This document shows, one piece after another, positions 23,801-35,800 of a stretch of 64,000 nucleotides of DNA. The stretch is taken from positions 713,001 to 777,000 of the forward strand of contig NW_024881587.1 of NCBI RefSeq assembly GCF_019059575.1, written 5' to 3'. This DNA is from Amphibalanus amphitrite. Its lineage: Eukaryota > Arthropoda > Thecostraca > Balanomorpha > Balanidae. The notes beneath the pieces are model-generated. The model was given only the letters and a program-made list of their open reading frames with translations, did no database searches and was not told where the DNA came from. Each line of letters opens with the position of its first letter. Position 1 is the first letter of the stretch. The position numbers and the translations under genes were made by a program.

Positions 23801-26800
23801 CTTCCGGGCTGGGCAGGCAACTTTATCTCATGCGGGCTGCTCCCTTGGAGCGGCACCGCTGCTCCTGAGGGAGCGCACCCCGTAGCCGGGTGCAGTGAGT
23901 GCCTTGGGGCTGGGTGGCCTGTCCTCTGGACGGGCTCAGCCCCGGCGACTCACTAGGGTGCCTGCCCAGACCAATGTCTCCCCCCTGCCTCACACCATCG
24001 CAGGAGCTACGAACGAACTAAGGCATCGTTGGTAAATACGTTAGTTTACCTGAGCATGACATGAGTCTTATCCTGAATAAAAGGGTTAGTTTCCATAGGG
24101 TGGTAAATTTTTTTCTCAGTGTAATTCCTATCATCCTTCCGGCTCTGCAATGGTCTTGTCGACCGAAAGGGCCTAACCCAACAAAACAAAAAAAAAGGGT
24201 GGAAGTTTATCCCGGCTTTCTGGATAACTGTATTGTACAGTAATCCTCCAAATTGGGGCATCGTCATTTGGTGCACTAATTGAGCCGTCCATGTGACGTG
24301 TTCACCCCTCGGCCCTGGAGCGACCGACCGGGCGCAACGTCAGATCGTGTATGGGTCGGCGGCCTCGTATGGGTCGGCCGCCCGCGTGCTCAGCCCTGAC
24401 CGCACTCTGACCTATGGGTCGGCCGGCCGGGTACTCAGCTCTGACTGCACCCGAGCGCCCGATTCCACTCGGGGCCCGGCTTTGGCAGTCAGCCTGTCCG
24501 GCTAAAGCCAAAGTCCCTTCAACTGCGCCCCGGCAACAAACTACATAATCACCACGTGTTTCCTTCTTTCACTTGCGATTTGTGTTAAATATAGTAACAC
24601 ATTTACCTTGTATTCTGCAAATGTATTCACACAAGCCTTATGTGTTGAAGACACAATGATATTGTGTTTTAGGACACAACACGACTGGGTTAACACATTT
24701 GTAAATTGACACGTCTGCGACGGGTCAAAAAATGCATGATGCAGGGTACACAAGAAAGCCTAGTTAACACGCTCTGCCTGTGCGTTTTTAGTCGTTTTTT
24801 GTGTCATTTTGTTTTCAGTGCAGTATCCTGTGTTATCCAGCAATGTCACCCACATCATTACGTCACCGCGCAACGTCATAGGTTCTGTCTGGTCTGTACT
24901 TACTTTAAAATCGCGTTCTTATTGAAGTTTGAACGCCCCATTTTTTTTATAACCAACCGTTCTAACGGAGTAAATGTTAAGTGCTGATCTTTTTTACTGA
25001 TGGTCATGAATGACGGGGAAACTATAAGAAAACATCGTCAGTAATAAACACATTTATATCCAGTTAGGATATAAATGACCCTTTGACATTTAGGTCGTGA
25101 TTTCAAAGACAGACGACTCGACCGGCAACAGGCAGGCAGCTCACACGTCTTCAGGCTTTGAGTGAGTGCCTAAGTTCGTTAACCGATTCAAAGGCCAGGG
25201 GTCGTAACAGCGCGATTTTTACAAGATAACACTAAAAAGGGACCTGAAGTGCCCGGACGAGAGTCGAAGGTCATCCTAGAGCAATACCGGTCCCGCTTGC
25301 ATGCTGGAGCTTACTGACAAAAATCGAAACAAAAATCTTTACCGTTATGTTCACTGGCCAATGGCCGTTTATCATATATGTAGGAGCAGTTACCCGAACC
25401 GTTATAACTAACTAGGTACTTACATAATAAATACATAGATGAAGTTCATAAATAGATGAAGAAGTCACCATAAGAATAAATATTTTCGAAGAAAAAGTAC
25501 TTATACATAAAGGCATATAACGATGGGCAGTAGTCACCATGTTGTCGGAATACAAAAGCAGCCTGTGCATCCCAGAGGCTGACCCATGACGTACATTCGG
25601 CGTGCTCGGGCTCCATGGCCTCCGGTAACGAGTGTACTTATCCCAGCGGCTGAGGCCTGGGTCATGACTTATTGAGCTACGACTTACTTTCGGCATGCTC
25701 CATGGCCTCCGGTAACGAGTGTACTGTACCTATCCCAGCGGCTGAGGCCTGAGCCACGACTTATTGAGCTACGACTTACTTTCGGCATGCTCCATGGCCT
25801 CCGGTAACGAGTGTACTGTACCTATCCCAGCGGCTGAGGCCTGAGCCACGACTTATTGAGCTACGACTTACTTTCGGCATGCTCCATGGCCTCCGGTAAC
25901 GAGTGTACTGTACCTATCCCAGCGGCTGAGGCCTGAGCCACGACTTATTGAGCTACGACTTACTTTCGGCATGCTCCATGGCCTCCGGTAACGAGTGTAC
26001 TGTACCTATCCCAGCGGCTGAGGCCTGAGCCACGACTTATTGAGCTACGACTTACTTTCGGCATGCTCCATGGCCTCCGGTAACGAGTGTACTGTACCTA
26101 TCCCAGCGGCTGAGGCCTGAGTCATGACTTATTGAGCTACAACTTACTTTCGGCATGCTCCATGGCCTCCGGTAACGAGTGTACTGTATACCTATCCCAG
26201 CGGCTGAGGCCTGAGTTATGACTTATTGAGCTACGACTTACTTTCGGCATGCTCCATGGCCTCCGGTAACAAGTGTAGGAACACATCGCCGAGCAGACCT
26301 CCGACGGCGAAACTGAGCAGCAGTCGCAGCCGCCGCTCACCGTCTGCGAAACAACAGTCGGACGCCGGTCATACCGCGGCACAAAATCGGACGTGGATCG
26401 TAAAATCATATCTACATATGATGCACAGAAATTAGCGACAGTCAGAATGAGATAAAAAAAAAGTCAAAAGATGGCTGAGTCGGAGTCACGCGTGAGGCAG
26501 TAGTAACATATGCATTGGTTCGGGGATTCGATGGCTCAAAAACTCCAATTTTTTTCGGAGCATTGATGCTAATTGTTTAATGTTCGTTGGGATAATATGC
26601 CATAATATGCAGGATAATTTATATGTTCACTGTTCAGTGACATTCAAAAGCGATCTTAATTCACAAATCTTAGCTCAGTATCGTTTATTCATTCGTGAAC
26701 ATTAAAGCCTACTATTTCATTTCAATATGATTTAGGAATAACTATATATAGGGAAAGGCAAGTTTGCGCGTAAAGCGGGCGTGCGATAGAAAACACTTCC

Positions 26801-29800
26801 TTCAGAATGTCCGTCTTTATCGAATAAAAAGGGGAGCGTCTGCGTCTCTTCGAAAATATAATATGAACAATGACGTCCAAAATGATTCCAATAGACGGTT
26901 TAGGGCCAGGCACGTATCCAGGATTTCGCTCAGGGGGGGGGGGGCGACAGCCGAGAAGGGCCCGGAGGTCAGCCAAAAGGGGCCCCACAGCGACTGCCTA
27001 TCCTGGCGTGTAAAAATTCGAGAATGTCGAAAAAACAGCAAATTTACGATATAATTTGGCATTGTAAATGAAAATGCATTGTCTTGCGTTTCTCGACCTT
27101 GATAACATGTTTGCAATTAGCTTCCGTTGAAGTTCGTTTTTGCAGTTCACTTCCGTTGAAGTTCGTTAACCCGCGCCCGGCCGGGGGGGGGGGCTGTTTG
27201 AACACCTCCTCCTTGCGGTTTTGCGTGGATATAAAAAAGAGGGATGAATCTTATCTACAGATATGAAAATTTTACACCCAGGTCGCTCAAGGTCAGGTCA
27301 CCAGACCACGTCAAGTGACCTCACCTCAGAAAAGGTTAGAATGCTCTCCATAGCAACACCGACTGAACGATCGGCTTGAAACTTTTAGCGATTGATAAGA
27401 GTAACAGTATGTATAAAATGATTATCTCGAAATTTGCATACCGGTGGTGACATAAGGTCAAGTCAATTTTTGCGCCCTCTCCATTAGGTTTTATAAATGG
27501 GAGAAAATCGAAAGGTGCCTCTTTTAGGCAAACGTCATCATAGGCACCCTCAATCACCTGGTTACATAAAAAATGACAACCTAAATCGGAAATTTGTACC
27601 CGTGACCCCTCCTTATGTCTATGGGGTCATCTCAGGTCACGAAACGTCTCCACAGCTTTTGACAATAGCATTTGTTAGAGACACGCTAGAGCGTTGAAAA
27701 CACCTTAGATGTGTTCAGGCCTTATCGACGATACGGTTTGACGGATGTGCAACATGACCTTTCAGGTCAGGTCACCTTGAATTTAGTTCAAATTTTCTAA
27801 ATGACCTAATAAGGTCAAATTATATGTAGTTGATTCGACGCGTCTCGACGAGAGTAACACGATGCTGGCAAAAGAAATGTCGTGCCTTTTCCTGAGTCGA
27901 AAATTGTTAAAGAAAAAAAATGTTTCATAAAAACGACTATTTTAAAAGTTTTTTCTCTCAAGAGGCTAAACCGTTAACCCGAGCACCGACGGGGGGGCTG
28001 TTATCCGCCCCCCCCCCCCTTGAGGTTATGCGGGAAAACCGCGGCGCGTAGCGCCGCGAAATTTGGCATGACTATTTTCTCATTAATTTTACACATGGTG
28101 TGCAAGTTTGAATCTCCTAACTTTTAAGGTCAGATCACCAGGTTACTTCGAATGACCCAACCTCAAATCACTTTTTTGCAACTTTGTCACGTCGTGTCAG
28201 AGCTACAGTAGATAACGGAGTATGATTCGATGCGGATTGACGAGAGGATTACGATGATGCCCTTAGTTTGTTCCTAGCTTGGCTAATTCGAAAGTTATTC
28301 GAGAAAAACTCTTCATATCTAGCGCCGCCATTTTGACTTTTTTTACCCCTGTGACGTCATCTTTGACCTGATCTGGAAATGACCTAATTAAAAATTGTAG
28401 ACCTTGTCCGTGCGTACCCCATGCCGTTTACCGCTTGTCGCTATCTTGCTTCGTTCTTGAGATCTCAGGGGGCGGGCGGTCATCCGCCCCCCCCCCCCCC
28501 CCCGTCGGTTCTAAGTTGGCGCGGACCCCCGTCGGTGCGCGGGTTAATCGCAGGTCAATTCTGAGAACAGTTTAAGGAAAGAACGTTGAAAGAACTATTG
28601 AATGCGTTTTTTTGTGGCGCTGCAGCTCTGTTTGTACCCGGGTTATGCGCCGGAGTTGTCAAACAATGTTGAAATAGGCAAAATGTGACCTTTGCTGACT
28701 TATGGTGACCTGACCTTTGACCTGACCTAGAAAATGGTTACTTTCGGCATGATTTTTTTACGCTCTTCCGAATGCCACGTACGCTTACGTGTCGCTACGT
28801 GGCCCAGGAGCCGAGTTAGAGAGAGAGGGTGTTCAAACGCCTCCCCCACCGCCTGTCCCAAACGCCATCCGTGGCGCAACTATGGAGCTCATTTTGTTCG
28901 GAGAACTGTAAACAGGAGCAGCCCCATGAGGTAAGTCGAAAGGGTCCCATCATCGGCTGTTGCCTGTTCCTCGGGCCCCATGGCCTGGGCAGGGCCTTCT
29001 CAGCGGGCCCTTCCGTTTCTGGGGCCCGGCCAGGACAAGCTGTTTCTGAGACTGGGCACGGAAGTGTATATCTGGGCTCGCTTTCTTGATACGTTGTCGA
29101 GGCCGAGGGACCAATACTTAACCCTCGCGGGCCCGGGGGGGACGTTTTCCCCCCCCCCCCTAGCGAATATTTGCGATAGCTCCCGAACGCTTAGGGATAG
29201 GAAAGCGAAACTTTCAGTACCTTTTCTCCCATCAATTTGACATCTTCTGAAGTAAAACATTTGGACCTAGCCCCCTTGATGACGTCACAAGGTCCATTTT
29301 CCTAGACCCCTGCACGGCAAACTTCGGCGTCACAGACGCAAACTTCAAAGAGCTGCTAAAAATATAGTTTTAGAGATAAAGACAAAATTACGAGCACGGT
29401 TGTGTAGCGTTTGACCTAGAGAAAAATAGAAAAATAGTTTTGGTGACCTGAGGTCAGAGGTCAGGTCAACGACCCCGAAATGTGGTTTTAGTTTTTCGCA
29501 AATAACTTCGACAAAAATGGTCCTAGAGCTACGGCAGTGGTACCATCGCATTCGCCTCGTCAAGCCGCGTCGAATGATATATATTTTGTTCGGAAAAGGT
29601 CAAGTTTTATGTTGACCTCATGTGACCTCGAATGACCTCTAGTTGACCTTGACACATGAAAGGTCGTTTATTATGGATTTGTACCCGCTGATCACGAATC
29701 TGGCATCTATTTTCCTCTAAGCCTTCATTTAGAGCTTCCGGATGGCAAAATTGTCTTATTTATTATTACTAACTTGAATTAGTGAAATAGCCTCTAGCAG

Positions 29801-32800
29801 GGATACTCTTCAGTGACCTTGACCTTTGAGCAGCCTTGTATCGTAAGAGGAACCACAAATAGGGAACTGATAAGCCTCAAAACATTTCAAAACATTTTGA
29901 AAGTTAGCACGCAAGATGTGCGAAAAAGTGCCAAGTTTGAGGTCAATTTTGAGCGTGACCTTGACCTTGACCTTTGATTTTTAGCACATTTTCGGAATCC
30001 TCAGATTCCCTTCTTTCGTTTGACACCCAATTTTTGCCGGTTTGATGCCACTTGCCGTCCTCTAGAAGGCTTACTTTGAGATCACTACACATGTGCCGGT
30101 TTTTGCCTTTGACCTTGACCTCTGACCTTGAAAATTGACCTGAGGTCAAAAATTTTAGGTGCTTTAGAATCGTCTCGTAAGGACCTTTCGTTTGGTATCG
30201 CTTTTGTTTCCGTAGCTCCTTTATTTACGGAGTTAGACAGGGGGGGCGAAAAACGCCCCCCCCCCCGGGCTGCGGTGGTTGGGATTACCCCCCGGGCCCG
30301 GCCGGGTTAAGCTCAAAAGCCTGCTTCAAGGCTTTCTGAGCGGGCCCTTCCGCTTTTGTAGACCTCCCGGGCCCCCGGTTGTCATTGGCTTGGCCCGGTC
30401 TGCTTGTGGGGCCCGGCTAGGGACCCATATGAGCACCGGCAAGACCCTATGGGCCCTTTTTGGACCCGAAAGCCTGGGCAAGATCTTCTCAGCGGGCCCT
30501 TCCACATCTAGGGCACAGACAGGCCCTGTGACTGGGCACGGAAGAGGATTTTTTCGGATCCGCTAACCATAACTTCTCCGGGGCCAATTAGCTCAAAAGC
30601 GATACCTTTGGGCCCGATAAGGGACCCGTTTGGAGTCCGGCAGGGCCATAGGGGCCCTTCCTCAAGCTCGAAGGCTCGAGCATATCCTTCTGAACGGGTA
30701 TTTCCGCTTTTGGGGCCCTGCCGGGCTCCAAATTGCCCTCGCTCTGCCCAAAAGTGGGCCGAAGGGCCCAGTTACGGACCTGTTTGTGGCCCGGCAGGGC
30801 CCCAGGGGCCCATCCGCGAACCAAAAAATTCGAACAAATCCTTCTGAACATGCCCTTCCGCTTTTTGGCCCAGCCGACCCCAAATTGTTCCTGACTAGGC
30901 CCCAAAGCGGGCCCTTCGGGCCCGCTTTCTTGCTGCCTAGCGGGCCCTGCCGGGCCCGCTTTTGGGGCCCGGCAGGGCCCAGGGGGGGGGGCGACCGCCC
31001 CCGTCGCCCCCCCTTGGATACGTCCCTGTTTAGGGCCATGACACAGTCACAACCAATAACTCTGAGAGTTGCATTATGGCTGAGTTTATCGCCCGTTTAT
31101 TGGTCAGTTACAGCCCCAGGTATCGACAGCGGTCAGCGGCCCACACCATTAGCCTGGGCGAGTCGAGCACCGCGCGAGAAATCACGGCCCAGGTCGGGAC
31201 ATGGTCACGAATAACCCGTGAGAGAGTGTCCCCACGCGCCTGCAGTCACGAAAGCTACGCACGCTTAATCACACATGTAATACCTGTCGTAAGACTGCCG
31301 ATAAGGTAATAATGCACTGCAGAACGCCCAAATGTCCACAGCCCAGGTATTTATATATGACATGTCTCGCCCTGCTTTTGTTACACTGCATCAAGCGAGA
31401 CTTGCTCAATGGTCAGTGGACGCACTTCAAACTGCTTTTCATATTATACATCACTTAAGTTTATATAATACATAAATAACACAATCTTAGAATGTGCTCA
31501 TTTAGATGTCTTCATCGGAAGACGTTAAAGAAGATTCGGGATGTTGTCAACAGTCAACACTCACAAAACCGGTTGCATGCAACAGAAACCCACCGATCCG
31601 GTACAGGCACTCTCGAGCTAGGTGCGGCTTACGTGTGGCTACATCGTTCTGATTTCACATCCCGCAGAGTTGTCAGATCAATGCTAGATTACAAGTTCTG
31701 TCCTAGATGTGTCACAGATTGCGTCCGTTGGGGGTGCATACCGCCGAAGAAAATCCCCTGTGGCTGGAAACGAAAATTTTCCCTCGGCGAATCATAGCCA
31801 CAAATAGTTTAGCAAACAGCGCGAACGGCTCGGTGAGCTGAGGTCATCCACCGACTGCTGCGGACTGCCAGCAGCATCATCCTCCCCGCCTCCGCCCCTG
31901 CCACCCCGCCTCCTCCCCTCCTCCTCCACCTCCGCCCCGGGACCTGGCCGGCTCGACTGGTCTTGTAGGCGACCTGCCAGCGCGCGGGGGGGGGGGGAGG
32001 ACACGGCGCTATTGCTATCGCCTGCGGCAGGCGCCGGCCGCCCCCGCCCGTGGAGGAGGGGGGGGGGAGGAGAGGGTAGGGGGAGGGACGATCGTAGCTC
32101 GCCACGAGGGACAGCTGAACTCGGCCGACCGGCGCGGCGGGCCAATGGACCCTCCGACCTCGGGACCGTCCGAGAGGCACGAGGCAAGAGCTGCAACACC
32201 GAGAGCAGGGGACGGAGGCCTGACGTGGGCCGGTATAGCCTGGTAGGAATGTCTGCAAGTGCGTATCGCGCAACATGTGGCACCTACCGGTCCTACTCCG
32301 GGAAAATTGCCCGACCCTCACCACGCCAGGATGTGCTCATTGATTGCAGAGGTAAACTGGTCCGTTCCGTTCCACCTGATCAGGCTGGGGCCAGGCTGGG
32401 CTGACGGCCGGTAGCGGAGCTGTTGGGGTCTGGGAGGGAAGGGGAGGGGAGGGCAGTCGTGGCACGTGGGCGGAGGAGGGCACGTGACCGAGCTCACGCA
32501 GACCAATGAGGCGGGAGGGATTGGTGGTTAGACTCGGACGGCGCAGAATATTCAATTGACACCATACCTGGCTAAAGGGGTAATTTAACATCCCGTAGCC
32601 GCGCTTGTATAGATCTATATTGTATTGTTCAATCGCCCCCAATATCTATGTATATTGGTGGCGAGTGAACAATACAGAGCGTCGATTTGTTTTAAATCCA
32701 GGTAGGTATCAAATTTGAAATTAGGTAGTAAAATTACGTAAAAATATATAGCTTCGTAATTACCTATTGGTGAGCCGTGAGGTGAATAATTGCATCATTG

Positions 32801-35800
32801 GCAATGTTAAGCTAGGAACTAATAACACCACTTTTGAAGAAAAAAAAGAAAAAAACAAATTTTAGTTATCAAAGGACGGTCGATGATCATAAAACCCCAT
32901 AGCCCATATGTTTTCAACGAAAACGCTCCGGCACACATTGATCAGCGGCGCGTAGGGCATTGAGGTTCACACACTGCAACTATTTCTGTCCGTATCAGGC
33001 CGCTGCAGCCGCAGGACGCTCCGTCCCTCGGTATAAAATGATCAGATGAGTGATGACGTCAGCTCACAGAGGAAGTGACGTCATAAAGTTCTCACCATTC
33101 TGCGCGTTCTTACCTATATACAAAAAAAATTGGATCCCCAAAAATTGGAGTATGCTTTTAACCATGCTAGGATGTAAAAAATGTCAGTCGAAGATTTCAT
33201 TGGTTTTGGCAATGAATGAATATAATGGCTTCCTTTTTCCCCGGGTCATATGTCATGGGGCTGTTCGCGCCGTAAGACCACGGCGTCCCGCGTCCCAAGA
33301 CCAATGTGAGACGCCGCCGGTCGTGCTCGGCAGTCGGCTCCGACCGGCCACCACCGCAGCCGCGGGTGGGACCGTTAGTAATGAACAAAACCGAGACACC
33401 GCAACGGCAGGCCGTCGCCGGAGGTGAGACCGCAGCTGGGCTCGGTCGGCGCACTCGGCAGACAGCTGATTGGCTGCTTCAGCCTGAGACGGAACGATCT
33501 GACAAGTAGCAGGAGCACCACTGACGCGTTACATCAGAGCCTATCGACAAAATTACCAGCAATTAATTGTCGAGTTTACTCCATAAGCAGAAATGCTGAG
33601 CAATCTTCGCGACAGCCCAACACTTGAAATTTCAATCGCTTCAGAACGCCGAGTCAGCTGGCGATACGAGCGGATACCGTGAGTGCGCCGAGTGTGAAAG
33701 AAACGGCTATATGACGAACCTATCGGATAAGGTCGGAGATATTGGCGCTTGGATACAGAGTTTGACCGAGGTACGCCTGGCCTCTGTCACCGGGTTTACC
33801 AGGGTAAAATACCTAAAACCACTATAACCAGACTAACTTGACGACCGTCAAGTTAAAAAATACTTTATATTTCAATATTCCGGGAAACCTTAAAATTTGC
33901 ATGACCCATATCTCATGACCCCCTGTGACCTAGAGACTAAAAATTCACTGGGACGTAGTAGTGCCCATAGGTCAACTTGTATGCCAAATTTGAGCAAAGT
34001 CGGAGAGGTCATGGTGAATTTGCCTAGGTGATCTGTCATGGAATTGCACCGGTGCAAGTTGAGCTTGATTATAGGTATTTTAGTCAGGTCAACATTGACA
34101 CCAAAGAACATGATGAGAGATGAGGAACGCCCTCGGACCGTTGTCAACCTCTCGACTCGAGAGGGTCGAGAAGAAGCTCATGTTCAACAGATAAGGTTAT
34201 TGCAACGGAGAAGCTTGGTTGGATAGGTAACGTTATTACATAACAAACTTCAACAACTTGAAAGCTGAATGATCGCATTATGTTGTTAAGCGTACCTATG
34301 CATGCACCTACTGGACGATGCGTTCAGCATTGTATTGTATTGTATTCAGTGTGTTGTAGACGTTCCTGAACGCATCCTAGGTATGCATCTTATGCAATTC
34401 GGTGCAGTGCCATATATATGTTGCAGGCACTTTAGAAAATCAGTCATTTTGTAAAATGCCTAGGCATTTTGCAAACTGCCTGATTTTCCAGGCTTTTTGC
34501 AAAAAGCCTAGGCATTTTACAAAATGACTGACTCTCCAGTCATTTTGCAAAATGCCTAGGCATTTTACAAAATACCTAGCCATTTTACAAAATGACTGAA
34601 CAGCGTGTTGTAGATACGAGTACCTAATTATATACGTTTTGGTAGCGTGTAGGTGGACCGAGGAGTCCAGCATTATGACCAGAGGAGTCCAGCAGTGGGA
34701 AGTCCATGCCTACCTCTATTTTGAGAAGTGCAGGCCCGCGACATTTCCAACCCCCACGTCAGCAACGCTGCTGGATTTAAAATGATCGATCTGGAGCGTC
34801 AACAAACGACTGGCCCTATGCCGGCCTGTATCTGTAAAACTATTAGTGGTCGCGAGGATTCGATCCCACACACTTTGGCGTTAGTGTCTTCTGAAACCAA
34901 CGCTCTCGTCCTACGCCAAACGACCTGATAAATCTCCCGATGTGGAGCTTGATATTTTTAACTGGGACCATGCAAGTAGGTACTCAAAGCTGTCAAACAA
35001 AGACACAATCAAACAAAGACTACACTCATTCGTTTACACGTAATTGTACATCAACCGGGCCTGCCTATTGACTAGGGCCGGTCTCCGGCTAGTTTTGTTA
35101 GGTCTAGTTTCAGGCAGAACATGAACGGCGTTGATGTACTTGGGAGTTTTTACAGCGTTAACTAAACAATGCTTTATGCTACAGCCGAGTCTGCAACTCA
35201 ACCTGGTCGTTACTCAGCATTGTCGTCATCACAGAGCTTCAAATCGATCAGCTACAGGCTAAACACGTACCTATAGGGTATAGGAAGACGTCCAAAAACT
35301 GTTGGCCATAGTATCTGTAGTGGGATCTATGTTCCATGCTGGTCAGGCATTTTGCAAAATGCCTAGTCATTTTGTAAAATGGCTAGCCATTTTGAAAAAA
35401 GCCTGGTTGCGTTCAGTCATTTTTCAAACAGCCGTCTTTTTGTAAAATGCCTAGGCATTTTACAAAATGACTGATTTTCTAAAGTGCCTGCAACATATAT
35501 ACGGCACTCGGTGATCATCATGGCATAAGCTGGCAATCTTGACGCAGACAAGTGGTTAACTTTTCTTTTCACGGCTGTTATATCAGCATTCAGCAGCTCT
35601 CTCAGTCAAGAGTGTGCAACTTTGAACTCCACCTATAGTACACTACCTATGTGTTATGTAAGCGGTGATCCGGAAATTAAATCGGATAGGTACCTAATGC
35701 AAAACAATTTCCACCGGGTTCTGTTCCATTTGGTGAGAGTCTGGCTTACATTGTCCGATGCGGTTCGCCACATGTCATTTGCGATGCACTAAACAATTAT

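Larger units (their letters stand above)
26907..31028. mobile_element. hAT-like element with 8-bp TSD, filled with nested TTAA elements
   Basis: Left end CAGGCACGTATCCAGGATTT, right end TTGGATACGTCCCTG, flanked by a perfect 8-bp duplication TTTAGGGC (26899-26906 and 31029-31036). The 8-bp TSD and CAGG(G) start are hAT features. The element's own interior is GGGCCC-rich low-complexity DNA (28860-29115 and 30311-31000); the remainder consists of later insertions. No transposase was found. Confidence 0.85.

Noticed and set aside
25590-26241. CRISPR-like array
   Set aside because: Regular 92-bp repeats without unique spacers, in a eukaryotic intron, identical to an exon-intron junction; a minisatellite.
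30630-31214. 194-codon plus-strand frame
   Set aside because: Derived from GGGCCC-rich tandem DNA inside the hAT-like element; frames are open on both strands for compositional reasons.
31792-32404. Long frames on both strands in a GC-rich patch
   Set aside because: Arg/Pro/Gly-biased low-complexity translation with homopolymer runs and no homology; a composition artefact.
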